Counted from the first letter of the stretch, positions 31,347 to 39,522 are shown. The stretch: 47,460 nt of DNA from an uncultured Muribaculaceae bacterium (GCA_910585755.1 CAJUFH010000018.1:1-47460), one strand, 5' to 3'. The notes: generated by a model from the letters alone, not told the origin. Translations and numbers: made by a program.

Positions 31347-32007
31347 TCATTCGTTGAATAAGATTGCGTTTCATAATTCCCGCATCCTCCTTCACGCGGC
31401 GGCGGCTAATCTCCGGGATTTCAGGTATCGAATCAATGAACGCCTCCAGTTCCTTGCGGTCGGCCTTCGGTGCGCCCATACTTTCGGGGTCGTGTGTGTA
31501 GAGTATGACGGGAGAAGCGTCGAGAAGTTCCTGGGGAATCTCTGGCGTGGCTTCATCGTAGCAACCCCGGAGTTTCGCGGCCTCGTGCAACATACTTTTG
31601 GCCTCCTTCAGTTTTCCCATAGAGGCGGCAAGGTCGGCCCATTTCTCGTAACGTTCGGCGTATAGGTTGGCCCATGCGCGGGGGCGCACATTCTCCTCGG
31701 AATAGAAAAAATTGAGCGCGTCGGCGTATATCCGGCGAGCCATCCAGTCTGAAAGTCCGTAAGCGTCGGATTTCAGCAGCTTGATTATTCCGGCTTTGGT
31801 AACTATCCGCTTTCCTCCGGGAAACATCATACGCGCCCGAAGTCCGCGAACCATTTCCATTAAATCGAAATAGTCGCGTTCTTCGGGTGTCAGGCTTTCA
31901 AGATTCCCGGTAGACAGTATTCTTTCAATCTGGCGGGAATCTATTTCCTCGAAGTTTATCCGGGAGGGCTTACGGGGTAAATTCGTCATCGTCCAAATAG
32001 TTGACAA
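31309..32007 (-). CDS. Terminase-associated protein, possible small subunit
   Basis: This protein has 232 residues, or 226 from the second ATG at 31989 (MTNLPRKPSRINFEEIDSRQ), which fits better after the overlapping upstream gene. A helix-turn-helix-like region occurs at RIVTKAGIIKLLKSDAYGLS, followed by helices (RRIYADALNFFYSEENVRPR, WADLAASMGKLKEAKSMLHE). The position between the short gene 31970 and the large terminase is that of a small terminase subunit. The C-terminus is acidic/basic mixed (RRRVKEDAGIMKRN). Assignment by context and helical make-up. Confidence 0.65.
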   Translation of the reverse strand: MSTIWTMTNLPRKPSRINFEEIDSRQIERILSTGNLESLTPEERDYFDLMEMVRGLRARMMFPGGKRIVTKAGIIKLLKSDAYGLSDWMARRIYADALNFFYSEENVRPRAWANLYAERYEKWADLAASMGKLKEAKSMLHEAAKLRGCYDEATPEIPQELLDASPVILYTHDPESMGAPKADRKELEAFIDSIPEIPEISRRRVKEDAGIMKRNLIQRMIDDEKEFGDESE

Positions 32008-32329
32008 GTTCGTTAAAGCGGTTTCGCGCCTGAATCTTCTGGAGTTCCTTTATAGCGTCAATGTTTCCGGCAGTGGCGGCTTCCTGAAGTTTTATTTGTG
32101 GTGTGGCGATTCCTTCGGCACGGGCGGCGGCCAACATCAGAGCCAGAGGTGAATCCGGTAACTCGGCGATAATGCAGAACGCCCGGCGACGCTCCGGCGG
32201 CCATTCCATAGACACGGCGATTTCAGCCGGACGCATACCGGCGGAAGCCAGTTTGTAAACATCTTCCTTCTCCTTAGTTGTCAGAGGAAAATCGGGATAT
32301 TTTACAATATCGGTATTATCGGTATTCAT
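31970..32329 (-). CDS. Small helix-turn-helix protein, terminase small subunit candidate
   Basis: This 119-residue protein has a HTH-like N-terminal half (LTTKEKEDVYKLASAGMRPA, then EIAVSMEWPPERRRAF) and a helical C-terminal half (ATPQIKLQEAATAGNIDAIK). The segment resembles phage small terminase subunits that recognise the packaging site. It overlaps the methyltransferase end by 14 bases and the next gene by 38. Either this or the gene at 31309 is the small terminase, or both act together. Confidence 0.65.
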   Translation of the reverse strand: MNTDNTDIVKYPDFPLTTKEKEDVYKLASAGMRPAEIAVSMEWPPERRRAFCIIAELPDSPLALMLAAARAEGIATPQIKLQEAATAGNIDAIKELQKIQARNRFNELVNYLDDDEFTP

Positions 32330-33020
32330 CTTCGAGGCGTTTGCAGGTTGTATGGTAATATCCTTCGTCTTGCTCCATGAGGATAAAGCGGCGGCCGGAG
32401 CGGACAGCGGCCACGGCAGTAGAGCCGGACCCGCCGAAAGTGTCGAGTATCACCGCGCCGGGAGCGGTCGCGTCCTCGATAAATTTCTGAATCAGGGCTA
32501 CGGGCTTTTGTGTGGGGTGAACTTTAGCCCCGTCAGTCGATTTAGCCCCGGAGGTGAACGCCCTTATATCGAATATTATGTTTGTGCCTCCGATATTCGC
32601 ACCCTTTCCGGCATGGAACAATATAAGTTCGTGGATAAATGCGTAATGATTGCCGGGGCCGCTTAATTTGTTCCATACAAGCATATTGTGCGCTTTCAGG
32701 ATTTCATCGAACAACGGATAATAAAACGCATATCCGCGCCAGTCGCAAAAGAAGTAAATACAGGCTTCAGGACGGCACACGCGCCGAAACTCGTTGAATA
32801 AATCCCGGTAGAACGGTCGGCATATAGAGAGGTCGCGGAAATTGCCCTTTTGTCCGTTGTGGGTCATTCCGAGAAAATAAGGAGGGTCGGTAACAATGCA
32901 GTCCACCGACGATTCCGGGAGGGTCTTTATAACGTCGAGACAGTCGCCGTTATAGACAGTTCCGCCCGGAAACTCGCGGCGGTCATATGTGGAGAGATTG
33001 CAGGAGGGATAACGAAACAT
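32316..33020 (-). CDS. DNA adenine or N4-cytosine methyltransferase (beta class)
   Basis: This 234-residue enzyme transfers a methyl group from S-adenosylmethionine to DNA. The catalytic motif TDPPY (44-48) precedes the SAM-binding motif DTFGGSGST (about 195-203), the beta-class order. The segment AKVHPTQKP, common in these enzymes, precedes the SAM motif. No restriction partner lies nearby, so it is an orphan that could protect phage DNA from host restriction or mark packaging sites. It lies between the 322-residue gene and the terminase genes. The family call is firm; the target sequence is unknown. Confidence 0.92.
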   Translation of the reverse strand: MFRYPSCNLSTYDRREFPGGTVYNGDCLDVIKTLPESSVDCIVTDPPYFLGMTHNGQKGNFRDLSICRPFYRDLFNEFRRVCRPEACIYFFCDWRGYAFYYPLFDEILKAHNMLVWNKLSGPGNHYAFIHELILFHAGKGANIGGTNIIFDIRAFTSGAKSTDGAKVHPTQKPVALIQKFIEDATAPGAVILDTFGGSGSTAVAAVRSGRRFILMEQDEGYYHTTCKRLEDEYR

Positions 33021-33153
33021 TCAGAGCAGCGATTTTTTTATTCTGGATTTCGAGTTGGTGGCCCGCTTCCGAACGGTCGCACGGGTGGCAGCCGGGGCGC
33101 GAGAGGAAACGGAGGATATGAGCCTTTGAGCGTTCCGCCGCCTCGATAGCCAC
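32983..33153 (-). CDS. Short CxxC protein with GTG start
   Basis: This 56-residue frame starts with GTG at 33153, 2 bp after the stop of the gene at 33156, and overlaps the methyltransferase start by 38 bases. It begins VAIEAAERSKAHILRFLSRP and has a CHPCDRSEAG motif, with a short helix after it. Tight spacing favours it being real. The CxxC might bind zinc, but one pair alone is not enough. A frame shifted by one base is also open but looks less protein-like. Confidence 0.45.
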   Translation of the reverse strand: MAIEAAERSKAHILRFLSRPGCHPCDRSEAGHQLEIQNKKIAALNVSLSLLQSLHI

Positions 33154-33155
33154 GG

Positions 33156-34100
33156 TTACTTTTTTTTTCGACGCTCAACCTCGGCCTTTAACGCGGCTTT
33201 CCTTTGCGTCCACACTTCATAAGCTGCGGCGGCTTTCTCGTTTTCCTCGCCTTTAGCCTTTGCGTCATCGAGTTTCTTTTTATGTTTTGACACGTTGGAG
33301 TTGGCGGAGTTGAGTTTTCCCACAAGTTCAACATCAGAGAGAGCGGTCAGGTCCTCGGTCGCCTCCATTTCGCGGAACTTGGCGGCTTTGCCGAGAATCG
33401 AGCCGGTTTCCCGGTAATGTTCGAGTTCGTCCCAGATTTCGCGATTCTTCAGATACTCGGTTACGATTGTCTCACATTCGGCGGCGGCTTGGGCGGAATC
33501 AGCGTCGCCGAGTGTCTGGAGACGGACGAACGCGGCTTTATAGTTGCCGTATGCGGTGAACATATCGGCCACCAGCACTTTCAGAATGTCGGGGCAGTCC
33601 GGGGAGTTAAGGAACGGATATTTTTCGCGGAAACGTATCATCTTTCTGACAGGCTCCGGGGCCTCGGCATATTTGGAGCGGGCTTTTTCCAGTTCCTCGG
33701 TAAGTTCGTCGATTCGGTCGGCGTTGTCGTCCATGGCCAACACTCGCTCCTGAAAATCGGGGCTTACCAATTCGTCGACGCTTACACCGAAAGAATCCGC
33801 CAGTTCGATAAGTGCGGTTTCATCATCAACCGGAACGGTTTTAACCGGGGCTTTCGTCTCGATCATGGCTTGCTTCGTTTTTGCCCGGCGCGGAAGTGCG
33901 GCAAACTCCGATTCGGTAAGTCCGGCAATTTTGCGAAGTTCATCAAACAGTATTTCGCGGGTAGTGGCGGTATCATCGACGACAAAACGGCGTTTTAACA
34001 TCAGATTCACACCGAAACGCTGGTACAGTGCCACGCCCTCATTATAGTCTCGCGGGCCTTTAAGGTATTCGGTAATTACTTTTCTTTTGTCCTGTTCCAT
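33156..34100 (-). CDS. Phage protein with long coiled-coil C-terminus
   Basis: This protein has 314 residues from MEQDKRKVITEYLKGPRDYN. It is helical and charged throughout, with a repetitive coil near the C-terminus (SKHKKKLDDAKAKGEENEKA) and final lysines. The N-terminal part has FGVNLMLKRRFVVDD and a LIELADSFGVSVDELVSPDF segment. It carries no membrane segment or enzyme motif. It lies downstream of a promoter that restarts transcription after the toxin-antitoxin unit and just upstream of the methyltransferase and terminase genes. The role is unknown, perhaps in head assembly. Confidence 0.7.
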   Translation of the reverse strand: MEQDKRKVITEYLKGPRDYNEGVALYQRFGVNLMLKRRFVVDDTATTREILFDELRKIAGLTESEFAALPRRAKTKQAMIETKAPVKTVPVDDETALIELADSFGVSVDELVSPDFQERVLAMDDNADRIDELTEELEKARSKYAEAPEPVRKMIRFREKYPFLNSPDCPDILKVLVADMFTAYGNYKAAFVRLQTLGDADSAQAAAECETIVTEYLKNREIWDELEHYRETGSILGKAAKFREMEATEDLTALSDVELVGKLNSANSNVSKHKKKLDDAKAKGEENEKAAAAYEVWTQRKAALKAEVERRKKK

Positions 34101-34121
34101 GATATAAAGTTTTTGACAGTA

Positions 34122-34146
34122 CAAAATTAAGCGACGGTAATTACCG
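34122..34146 (-). promoter_or_regulatory. Promoter and palindrome before the 33156 gene
   Basis: TAATTTTG (34129-34122, minus) fits TAnnTTTG and lies 21 bp before the ATG at 34100. The perfect 12-bp palindrome cggtaattaccg (34135-34146) is just upstream and may be an operator. It restarts transcription of the methyltransferase/terminase block after the terminator at 34151-34192. Confidence 0.5.
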
Positions 34147-34150
34147 GCTA

Positions 34151-34192
34151 AAAGACAAAACGCTCCAAAGGGAGGCTAATACCTTCGGAGCG
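34151..34192 (-). terminator. Intrinsic terminator after the HigA-like gene
   Basis: The arms cgctccaaagg (34161-34171) and ccttcggagcg (34182-34192) pair with one mismatch. On the minus strand they are followed by TTTTGTCTTTT. It closes the toxin-antitoxin unit. Confidence 0.7.
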
Positions 34193-34217
34193 ATTCAATA
34201 TTATTATTTGCGGCCTG

Positions 34218-34565
34218 TTATATTCGGTTTCCGAGAGTAACAGGGGTAAGGCCTTCGCAATTTATAGAGAAGTTGGCACTCAATCCGAGAGCCTTCAACA
34301 CCCGGACGATAGTAGATATTGTAAGGTTGCGGCCACTTTCAATTTTGGAAATTTGCGCAGTCTGAACCCCCACACGTTCTCCGAGTTGGGCTTGTGTCAG
34401 ATTCATTGCCTTGCGGGCATTCTTTATCGACGCGCCGATTAAAGCGGCTTCCACGTCAGCGTCAAACGCCTCACGTTCGGGGGTGCTTTTCACACCTACA
34501 AATTCATCGGTAATTTCTCCGAGGGTGTACCACTTTTTTTTCATATCATTTGTTTTTTTCATCAA
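34218..34565 (-). CDS. HigA-like antitoxin (XRE helix-turn-helix)
   Basis: This 115-residue protein has a helix-turn-helix of the Cro/XRE type at about 50-100: NARKAMNLTQAQLGERVGVQ, then TAQISKIESGRNLTISTIVR, then a leucine-rich helix. It is coded after its toxin with a 20-base overlap, as in HigBA systems, and probably represses its own promoter at the palindrome 34930-34945. Several ATG codons lie at the start (MMKKTNDMKKK). The pair is flanked by a terminator on each side. Confidence 0.88.
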   Translation of the reverse strand: MMKKTNDMKKKWYTLGEITDEFVGVKSTPEREAFDADVEAALIGASIKNARKAMNLTQAQLGERVGVQTAQISKIESGRNLTISTIVRVLKALGLSANFSINCEGLTPVTLGNRI

Positions 34566-34890
34566 AATATTCTTTTCTTAATCTTTCTGCCTTTTCAATT
34601 TCTTTTCCGGGTGTTTTGCGCGTTTTCTTGACAAACCCATGTGTGGTGATTATCAAGGCTTGTTCTTCTGTGTCCCAGAACGCAAGCAGACGGTAAGCAA
34701 TTCCCATATAAAGCGTTCTAAACTCCCAAATGTCGGAATCTTCCAATTTCTTGAACAATTCTTTATCCTGAAGGCCTCCGGCTACAACAGTAATGTTATA
34801 GATGATTTTCTTTGCAGCCTTAACCGGGAGAGTGCTTAGAAACTCCCTTACTTCCTTGCTAAGGATAACATTATATTTGGGTTTGTCCAT
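34546..34890 (-). CDS. HigB/Gp49-like toxin
   Basis: This 114-residue toxin is of the phage-derived Gp49 (HigB-like) branch of the RelE fold, likely a ribosome-dependent mRNA interferase. Typical features are an N-terminal helical part (VREFLSTLPVKAAKKIIYNI), then DIWEFRTLYMGIAYRLLAFW, ALIITTHGFVKKTRKTPGKE, and a final helix EKAERLRKEYFDE. The sequence matches the pattern WE[IF]R..G..YR...F and GF.KK..KTP. It is coded first, with the antitoxin downstream. It may ensure prophage maintenance or act in phage defence; that is inference. Confidence 0.88.
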   Translation of the reverse strand: MDKPKYNVILSKEVREFLSTLPVKAAKKIIYNITVVAGGLQDKELFKKLEDSDIWEFRTLYMGIAYRLLAFWDTEEQALIITTHGFVKKTRKTPGKEIEKAERLRKEYFDEKNK

Positions 34891-34913
34891 AAATGCTTTT
34901 CTTAATTACAATG

Positions 34914-34945
34914 CAAAGTTACAAAAAGTTTTCCATATATGGAAA
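34914..34945 (-). promoter_or_regulatory. Toxin-antitoxin promoter with 16-bp operator palindrome
   Basis: TAACTTTG (34921-34914, minus) fits the -7 consensus and lies 24 bp before the toxin ATG. The perfect palindrome tttccatatatggaaa (34930-34945) overlaps where the -33 element should be, the expected place for autorepression by the HigA-like protein. Confidence 0.7.
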
Positions 34946-34954
34946 TATTTACGC

Positions 34955-34988
34955 GCAAAAAAATCCCCGAAGTCGGAGCCACGGGGAT
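34955..34988 (-). terminator. Intrinsic terminator before the toxin-antitoxin unit
   Basis: The arms atccccg (34963-34969) and cggggat (34982-34988) pair perfectly around a 12-nt loop. On the minus strand they are followed by a T run. It ends the capsid-block transcript just after the gene at 35015. Confidence 0.85.
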
Positions 34989-35014
34989 ATATGTCGGGAA
35001 ATGAGCCGGTAGAA

Positions 35015-35827
35015 TCAGGCGGGAACGTATCGGCTTTGTTCTATCCATATCAGGCCGCCTTCTCCGGCGTCAAAAGCGCGGAGGGTGAGCTGGGCACCTT
35101 CTGAAGCAGTGAACACCTTGCCGCCACGCAACAGGATTTTTCCGCTCGTATGGGAAACGGTCGGTGATGTACCGGCAGCCCCCAGAAGCGTTATAACCGC
35201 GTCATGCGCTCCGCCCCCTATCTCGTCGATGACAGCAGAACCGCCCGAAAGCTGGTATTGCCCTTCGGTAACGAACGAGACCACTTTAACGCCGGCCTCG
35301 ACGACTGAAACAGGTTCTTCGAGGGGTACGGTACCCTTATATATCTTGATGTCGTCGCCTTTGGAGATTTGGGCGAGGGTGAACTCGTTGGTGTTGCTTT
35401 CGTTGTTCCCGGTATAGGAGGGGGTGATTTTACACGGATTGCAGATTGAACCGATAAGGTCGGCGGGCTTGCCGGAGCAATAGCGCATAATGCCGATAAA
35501 TTTTGAGTTCAGTTCGTTGACTTTGAACTCGCGCAACTCCTGACTGTTTCCGGGGTGGTTGAACTTGATAGAGGGGGTAAAACCGATTTGGTCGGTTTCG
35601 CCTTCGGCTGTGCTGGTAACTTCTGCTGTTCCCTGCGTCATGTAGATACCGATTCCATAACGGCCGGGCTTCATAACGATATTGTCGACAATTACAACGC
35701 CTTTGTCGTCAGGAGACGGCATAAACGCGATGTCGTCAGTATTGATAAGCACCAGAACGTCGCGGAGCTGAATCCCTGTACCGGGATTGCCGGGGGCGCG
35801 TCCGACGGATTTTCTTATATATGTCAT
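35015..35827 (-). CDS. Phage structural protein, possibly decoration or major tail protein
   Basis: This 270-residue protein starts MTYIRKSVGRAPGNPGTGIQ and is beta-rich with many Gly, Thr and Val, ending in the strands GKVFTASEGAQLTLRAFDAG and GLIWIEQSRYVPA. The internal part (STAEGETDQIGFTPSIKFNH) resembles tail tube or major tail proteins. It follows the major capsid gene by 78 bp containing an 8-bp stem. It could be a tail tube protein (no other tube candidate is seen) or a capsid decoration protein. I could not settle this by reading. Confidence 0.7.
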   Translation of the reverse strand: MTYIRKSVGRAPGNPGTGIQLRDVLVLINTDDIAFMPSPDDKGVVIVDNIVMKPGRYGIGIYMTQGTAEVTSTAEGETDQIGFTPSIKFNHPGNSQELREFKVNELNSKFIGIMRYCSGKPADLIGSICNPCKITPSYTGNNESNTNEFTLAQISKGDDIKIYKGTVPLEEPVSVVEAGVKVVSFVTEGQYQLSGGSAVIDEIGGGAHDAVITLLGAAGTSPTVSHTSGKILLRGGKVFTASEGAQLTLRAFDAGEGGLIWIEQSRYVPA

Positions 35828-35863
35828 GTCGATGAAATTTTATGGTTTGAAATTTAAGGCACA

Positions 35864-35887
35864 GGGCGCGGCGCATTATCCGCGCCC
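35864..35887 (-). other. 8-bp stem between capsid and 270-residue gene
   Basis: gggcgcgg (35864-35871) pairs perfectly with ccgcgccc (35880-35887). No T run follows on the minus strand. It may reduce readthrough into the downstream gene or protect the capsid mRNA 3' end. Confidence 0.45.
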
Positions 35888-35905
35888 CGTCCATTATCGG
35901 TAGGT

Positions 35906-38095
35906 TTAACCGCGTTCCACCTCGTAGAATTTGCCGTCGGCGGCCTTCACCAGTTTGATGAACGAACCGGCCTTCAGCGTCATGGCGGCGGAAAGTGCGA
36001 AGTTACCGGCGTTGGCGATTGTCGAGGCGTTGTCGGCTCCGGCTCCGTGGATTGTGTAGACTGTTCCCGGAACTGCGTCGGTCAGGTCGGTAATCGCGGT
36101 GGCCTGTGTGTTGGCGTTGGTGACGAAAACGGTAGCACCCTGAACGCTCGGAGTGGTCTCGTCGGCGGGGAACTCGTAGGAATCGCCCGGAGCGGTGGCA
36201 CGTTCGATTTCGATGAATTTGCCGTCGGCGCGTTTCATCACACGGAGGATTTCGCCTTTCTTGGGTGTCCATGCAGCCGAAAGGAGGGAGAATTTTCCAT
36301 TTTTCTTGATTGTTACGCCGCTGTCTCCGTCGACACCGCATTTCAGGGATATGACTTGCCCCACGGCGGCGTTGGCGATGTCTGTAATCTCGAACACCGA
36401 ACTGTTGGCTACCGTCACGATTGACGAGTGGAGAAGCGCGGAGGGATTCGCGTCGGGACCGGTTTCGAGGAAGAAGGAATCCGGGCGGTCATAGTCATTG
36501 CACCACACAAGCTGACGGGAACCGTCCATGTCGGCGGGGTCGGTGTATTTGAAGCCGACAGCCTCGGCGGCCAGACCTTCTTTCCATTCGCTCCATGCCT
36601 TCAGGCTCCAGTCCTCCTGTTCAAGGTTGAAACGGAGCATTTCGCCGGCGACATGGTCGTATGTGTGGAAGTTGCCTTCTATGGTCCAGAAGATACGGTG
36701 GTGGTTGTCGGCGTTGGGGATTGTCTTTATTCTTACGCCGGGGAACTCCTTCACGTAGGTGATATTCTTTTCGTAGTCCACGTTCCGGCCGTAGTGCGCC
36801 TCGTTGTATTTGTGATACCACGGGAGCATGAACGAAGGGATATACAGAACGATTGTGCCGGTATCGCGGAACACCGAGGGAATCATCGACGTGCCGAGGT
36901 AGAACACTTCGCCGATATTGGCGGGGGTGATTCGCGGGAGGTTGAACGGCTTAATCTGGTAAACGGTCTTGCCGGAAGTGCCTCCGTTGGGGGTGAAGTC
37001 GGTATGCCCTTCCACTTTCTTGCGGAGGTATTCATACAGGCCGTCGGCGGCTTCCATTGCGCGGCCGGGAACGTTGGGATTGGGGTCTTTGCGAACGCCG
37101 TTAATGCGGCGTTGCTCGCGTTCGTTGTGGAGTTTCTTCGCCGTTTCTGCAAGCAGATACTCGATGAATGAGAGTTTTACGGCGTTTGAACCCTCTTTGT
37201 TCAGGTGTCCGATCCAGCTCTTTTCGATAGCCTTCAGGTTCTTGAAGCGATAAGCGAACATAACGTCGTACATTCGCAGGGTCTCGTGGTCGAACTCGTA
37301 GGAGCCTTTTGTAACGTTGTCGAAGTCGCTGTCCTGTGTGTTGTCAGCCTGTGAGAACTCGCCCAGCCAGATATTAACCAGCGTGTCGAGGTCCTGATGG
37401 CCGGATTCGAGCGGGAAAAGCGTTTCGATTGTCGGCAGCTCGCGGAGGAACGACTGAAGGCGGTCGCGCCACGGCAGACGGTAGAACGCGCCGAGGTCGT
37501 CCTGAAGGCGTTTGTAATCTACGCGGTTAGCCGTCGCCACGGCGAGGCTCTGGCCCTGTGCCGCGAGAAGCGCGGCCTTTGCTCGCATATTGTAGGGGCG
37601 GTCGAGGCTGAAGAACTCGCCCGACATTCCGCCGAGCTGTTCGGTGTCGTCGAGGTTGAAGGCTCCGGGGGTCGCGCCGCTCTGTCCGGCACCCTTGCCG
37701 GGGTCGGATTCGGGAAGTTCGGCAAGTGCCTTAATCTTTTCGTTGAGTGCGGCGATTTCCGTCTCCTTGGCCTTGATTGCTGCGGCGTGTGCCTGTGCGT
37801 CGGTGGCGTTCTTCGTTTTAAGTGCTTCCAGTTCTTCAGACGTTTTTGTAAGCTGCGACACGGTATTTCCGAGGATAACCTTTAACGCTGCGTCCTGTCT
37901 GTCTTTGGAAGGTTCTACGGCTGGAGCCGGGTCGTTCAAGGCTGCGGCGAAATCATCGAGGAACTTGTCGGAGAATCCGTAACCTTTTAGGGTTGCGCGT
38001 TCCTCGTCCGAAAAGCTCTTTTTACCGTCTTTCTCCTGAAAGGCGGTAAGTCCGAGAATACCGAGAATCGCGGGGATAAAATTCGCAAAATTCAT
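35906..38095 (-). CDS. Major capsid protein with scaffold-like N-terminus and two C-terminal repeats
   Basis: This 729-residue protein has a first part of about 150 residues that is helical, with a coiled coil (TSEELEALKTKNATDAQAHA), resembling a scaffolding delta domain removed by the protease. About 150-550 is the capsid core (WRDRLQSFLRELPTIETLFP, IPSFMLPWYHKYNEAHYGRN). The end holds two related beta domains of about 80-85 residues. Both run from a TVANSS/VTNANT strand to a similar ending (RADGKFIEIER, KAADGKFYEVERG). The gene follows the S49-type protease by 29 bp. The capsid call rests on size, order and the adjacent protease. Confidence 0.8.
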   Translation of the reverse strand: MNFANFIPAILGILGLTAFQEKDGKKSFSDEERATLKGYGFSDKFLDDFAAALNDPAPAVEPSKDRQDAALKVILGNTVSQLTKTSEELEALKTKNATDAQAHAAAIKAKETEIAALNEKIKALAELPESDPGKGAGQSGATPGAFNLDDTEQLGGMSGEFFSLDRPYNMRAKAALLAAQGQSLAVATANRVDYKRLQDDLGAFYRLPWRDRLQSFLRELPTIETLFPLESGHQDLDTLVNIWLGEFSQADNTQDSDFDNVTKGSYEFDHETLRMYDVMFAYRFKNLKAIEKSWIGHLNKEGSNAVKLSFIEYLLAETAKKLHNEREQRRINGVRKDPNPNVPGRAMEAADGLYEYLRKKVEGHTDFTPNGGTSGKTVYQIKPFNLPRITPANIGEVFYLGTSMIPSVFRDTGTIVLYIPSFMLPWYHKYNEAHYGRNVDYEKNITYVKEFPGVRIKTIPNADNHHRIFWTIEGNFHTYDHVAGEMLRFNLEQEDWSLKAWSEWKEGLAAEAVGFKYTDPADMDGSRQLVWCNDYDRPDSFFLETGPDANPSALLHSSIVTVANSSVFEITDIANAAVGQVISLKCGVDGDSGVTIKKNGKFSLLSAAWTPKKGEILRVMKRADGKFIEIERATAPGDSYEFPADETTPSVQGATVFVTNANTQATAITDLTDAVPGTVYTIHGAGADNASTIANAGNFALSAAMTLKAGSFIKLVKAADGKFYEVERG

Positions 38096-38124
38096 CTTTT
38101 ACTCTGTGTTAATTTGGTGGTTAA

Positions 38125-38994
38125 TTACTGATATATTTGTTGTGCCTTCCGGCTCGTTGCCTGTGCAAGCACCCATTTAACCGCGTCGGCCACACCTCCG
38201 AACTGGTCGATATAACCGAGTTCCACCGCCTCGTTGCCGTCGAACATCTCGCCACGGAAAAGCGGCAGTTTAGGGTCGTATTCGATTCCGAGGTTTCGGG
38301 CCACGGTCTCGGCAAAAATTTTATGGATTTTTTCGGCGCGGGCCTTTATGAGTGATTCGTCGTTGTTCTCGACAAGTACGCGAGTTTCCTTGTTCTTTAG
38401 GTCGGCGGTGTCAGGATATATTTCCCGGTAGTCGATTCCGTTCATCTTGAAAAATTCGCGGAAACTGTAATGTGTGCATACGATTCCGACGCTTCCCACT
38501 TCGCAAAGTGGCGAGGCTATGAAAGTGCGGTCGCTGGCCGTACCTAACCAGAAATGTGCGGAGGCCATTATGCCGGTTACTACTGTGGCCGTCGGTTTTT
38601 TGCAGTTTTCTACGGCTGCGGCCGCCATATCGAGGTGCGACACCATACCGCCGGGGCCGTCTATTACAAAGACGATTCCGCAAATGTTGGGATTCAGTTC
38701 CGCCGCCTCGACCTGCTTTGCTACCCACTCCGATTCCCACGAATAAAGAACCCCGGTAAGAGTTATCACGGCGATAGAATCAACCGGCAGGGAAATATCG
38801 TCAAGTTCATACCATTTCGCCATATATGGAGCGGCGGTCGCCTTGACGGTGCATTTGTCGTCCTCGTTGAGTTTGGCGGAGGCGGCCTCTATATTGCCGG
38901 CCACAATCGCCGGCATGATGAGCGACACGAAACTTTCAAAGTCGTGTCGCCGTATGGTCCAGTTATCGGAAAATATACGTTGGAGCCTGTTCAT
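38125..38994 (-). CDS. Prohead protease, S49 (SppA-like) family
   Basis: This 289-residue serine peptidase likely cleaves scaffold and capsid proteins during head maturation. DGPGG (112-116) is the oxyanion loop and Ser145 in TGIMASAHFW is the probable nucleophile, followed by CEVGSVGIVCTH typical of this family. A Lys acts as base in S49 enzymes; lysines lie further on (FFKMNG, LKNKETR), but the exact one is not certain. It lies just before the capsid gene. Start ATG at 38994. Confidence 0.92.
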   Translation of the reverse strand: MNRLQRIFSDNWTIRRHDFESFVSLIMPAIVAGNIEAASAKLNEDDKCTVKATAAPYMAKWYELDDISLPVDSIAVITLTGVLYSWESEWVAKQVEAAELNPNICGIVFVIDGPGGMVSHLDMAAAAVENCKKPTATVVTGIMASAHFWLGTASDRTFIASPLCEVGSVGIVCTHYSFREFFKMNGIDYREIYPDTADLKNKETRVLVENNDESLIKARAEKIHKIFAETVARNLGIEYDPKLPLFRGEMFDGNEAVELGYIDQFGGVADAVKWVLAQATSRKAQQIYQ

Positions 38995-39046
38995 GCAGTT
39001 ATTTTTGTCGCAAAATAACTACTTATCGCGGGCGCGTGGAAGGACT

Positions 39047-39454
39047 TTAATCCGCTAAATATCCGTCCGGCTTCGTGTCCTCCCCCGAAAGCGTAACGGT
39101 AAAAACACCGTTCCCCGTAGTGTAATCAAGGGCGAGGGGGAAGTCGGGGGAACCCGCTACACGTGTGTTTCCGCTTTCATCGACGTATGTAGCCACCACA
39201 CGCTGGCATTTGTATGATTCCAGAATGTCGGCGGCGGAATCCGATACGCCGGAGCGGTCAAACGTTATTTTCTTCTTGATAATCCCTTTGTCGGCGGTCG
39301 TCGATATTTTGACACTTCCCGGAACTGCGGCCGCGTCGTCGGGTGTTCCGACGGTTATCAGGATAACGCGTGAACGGAATCGGGCAAACCGCGTAAGCCG
39401 GACCACCGGGATAATCTTCAGGCTATGACATACCGAAACGGTCAACTGTTCCAT
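39047..39454 (-). CDS. Phage protein upstream of the protease, unknown
   Basis: This 135-residue beta-rich protein begins MEQLTVSVCHSLKIIPVVRL and has strand-type sequence throughout (RSRVILITVGTPDDAAAVPG, CQRVVATYVDESGNTRVAGS, GVFTVTLSGEDTKPDG). It precedes the protease/capsid pair, 52 bp upstream of the protease start. Its own promoter motif lies at 39515-39522. No family recognised; possibly a head or head-tail component. Confidence 0.65.
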   Translation of the reverse strand: MEQLTVSVCHSLKIIPVVRLTRFARFRSRVILITVGTPDDAAAVPGSVKISTTADKGIIKKKITFDRSGVSDSAADILESYKCQRVVATYVDESGNTRVAGSPDFPLALDYTTGNGVFTVTLSGEDTKPDGYLAD

Positions 39455-39493
39455 AATTGCAGGCTATAAGTTATTGTTAATCAATTATTCAGC

Positions 39494-39522
39494 ATTTTTC
39501 CGACATTTTTCCGACAAAATTA
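39494..39522 (-). promoter_or_regulatory. Promoter box with tandem 12-bp repeats
   Basis: TAATTTTG (39522-39515, minus) fits the -7 consensus. Downstream of it on the minus strand the 12-mer attttt-ccgaca occurs twice in tandem (39494-39517). It may be a regulator-binding site in the leader of the head genes. Confidence 0.5.

Noticed and set aside
36428..37171. Plus-strand frame of 247 residues opposite the capsid gene
   Set aside because: It is an antisense shadow of the capsid gene, which is clearly coding; no start context or domain supports it.
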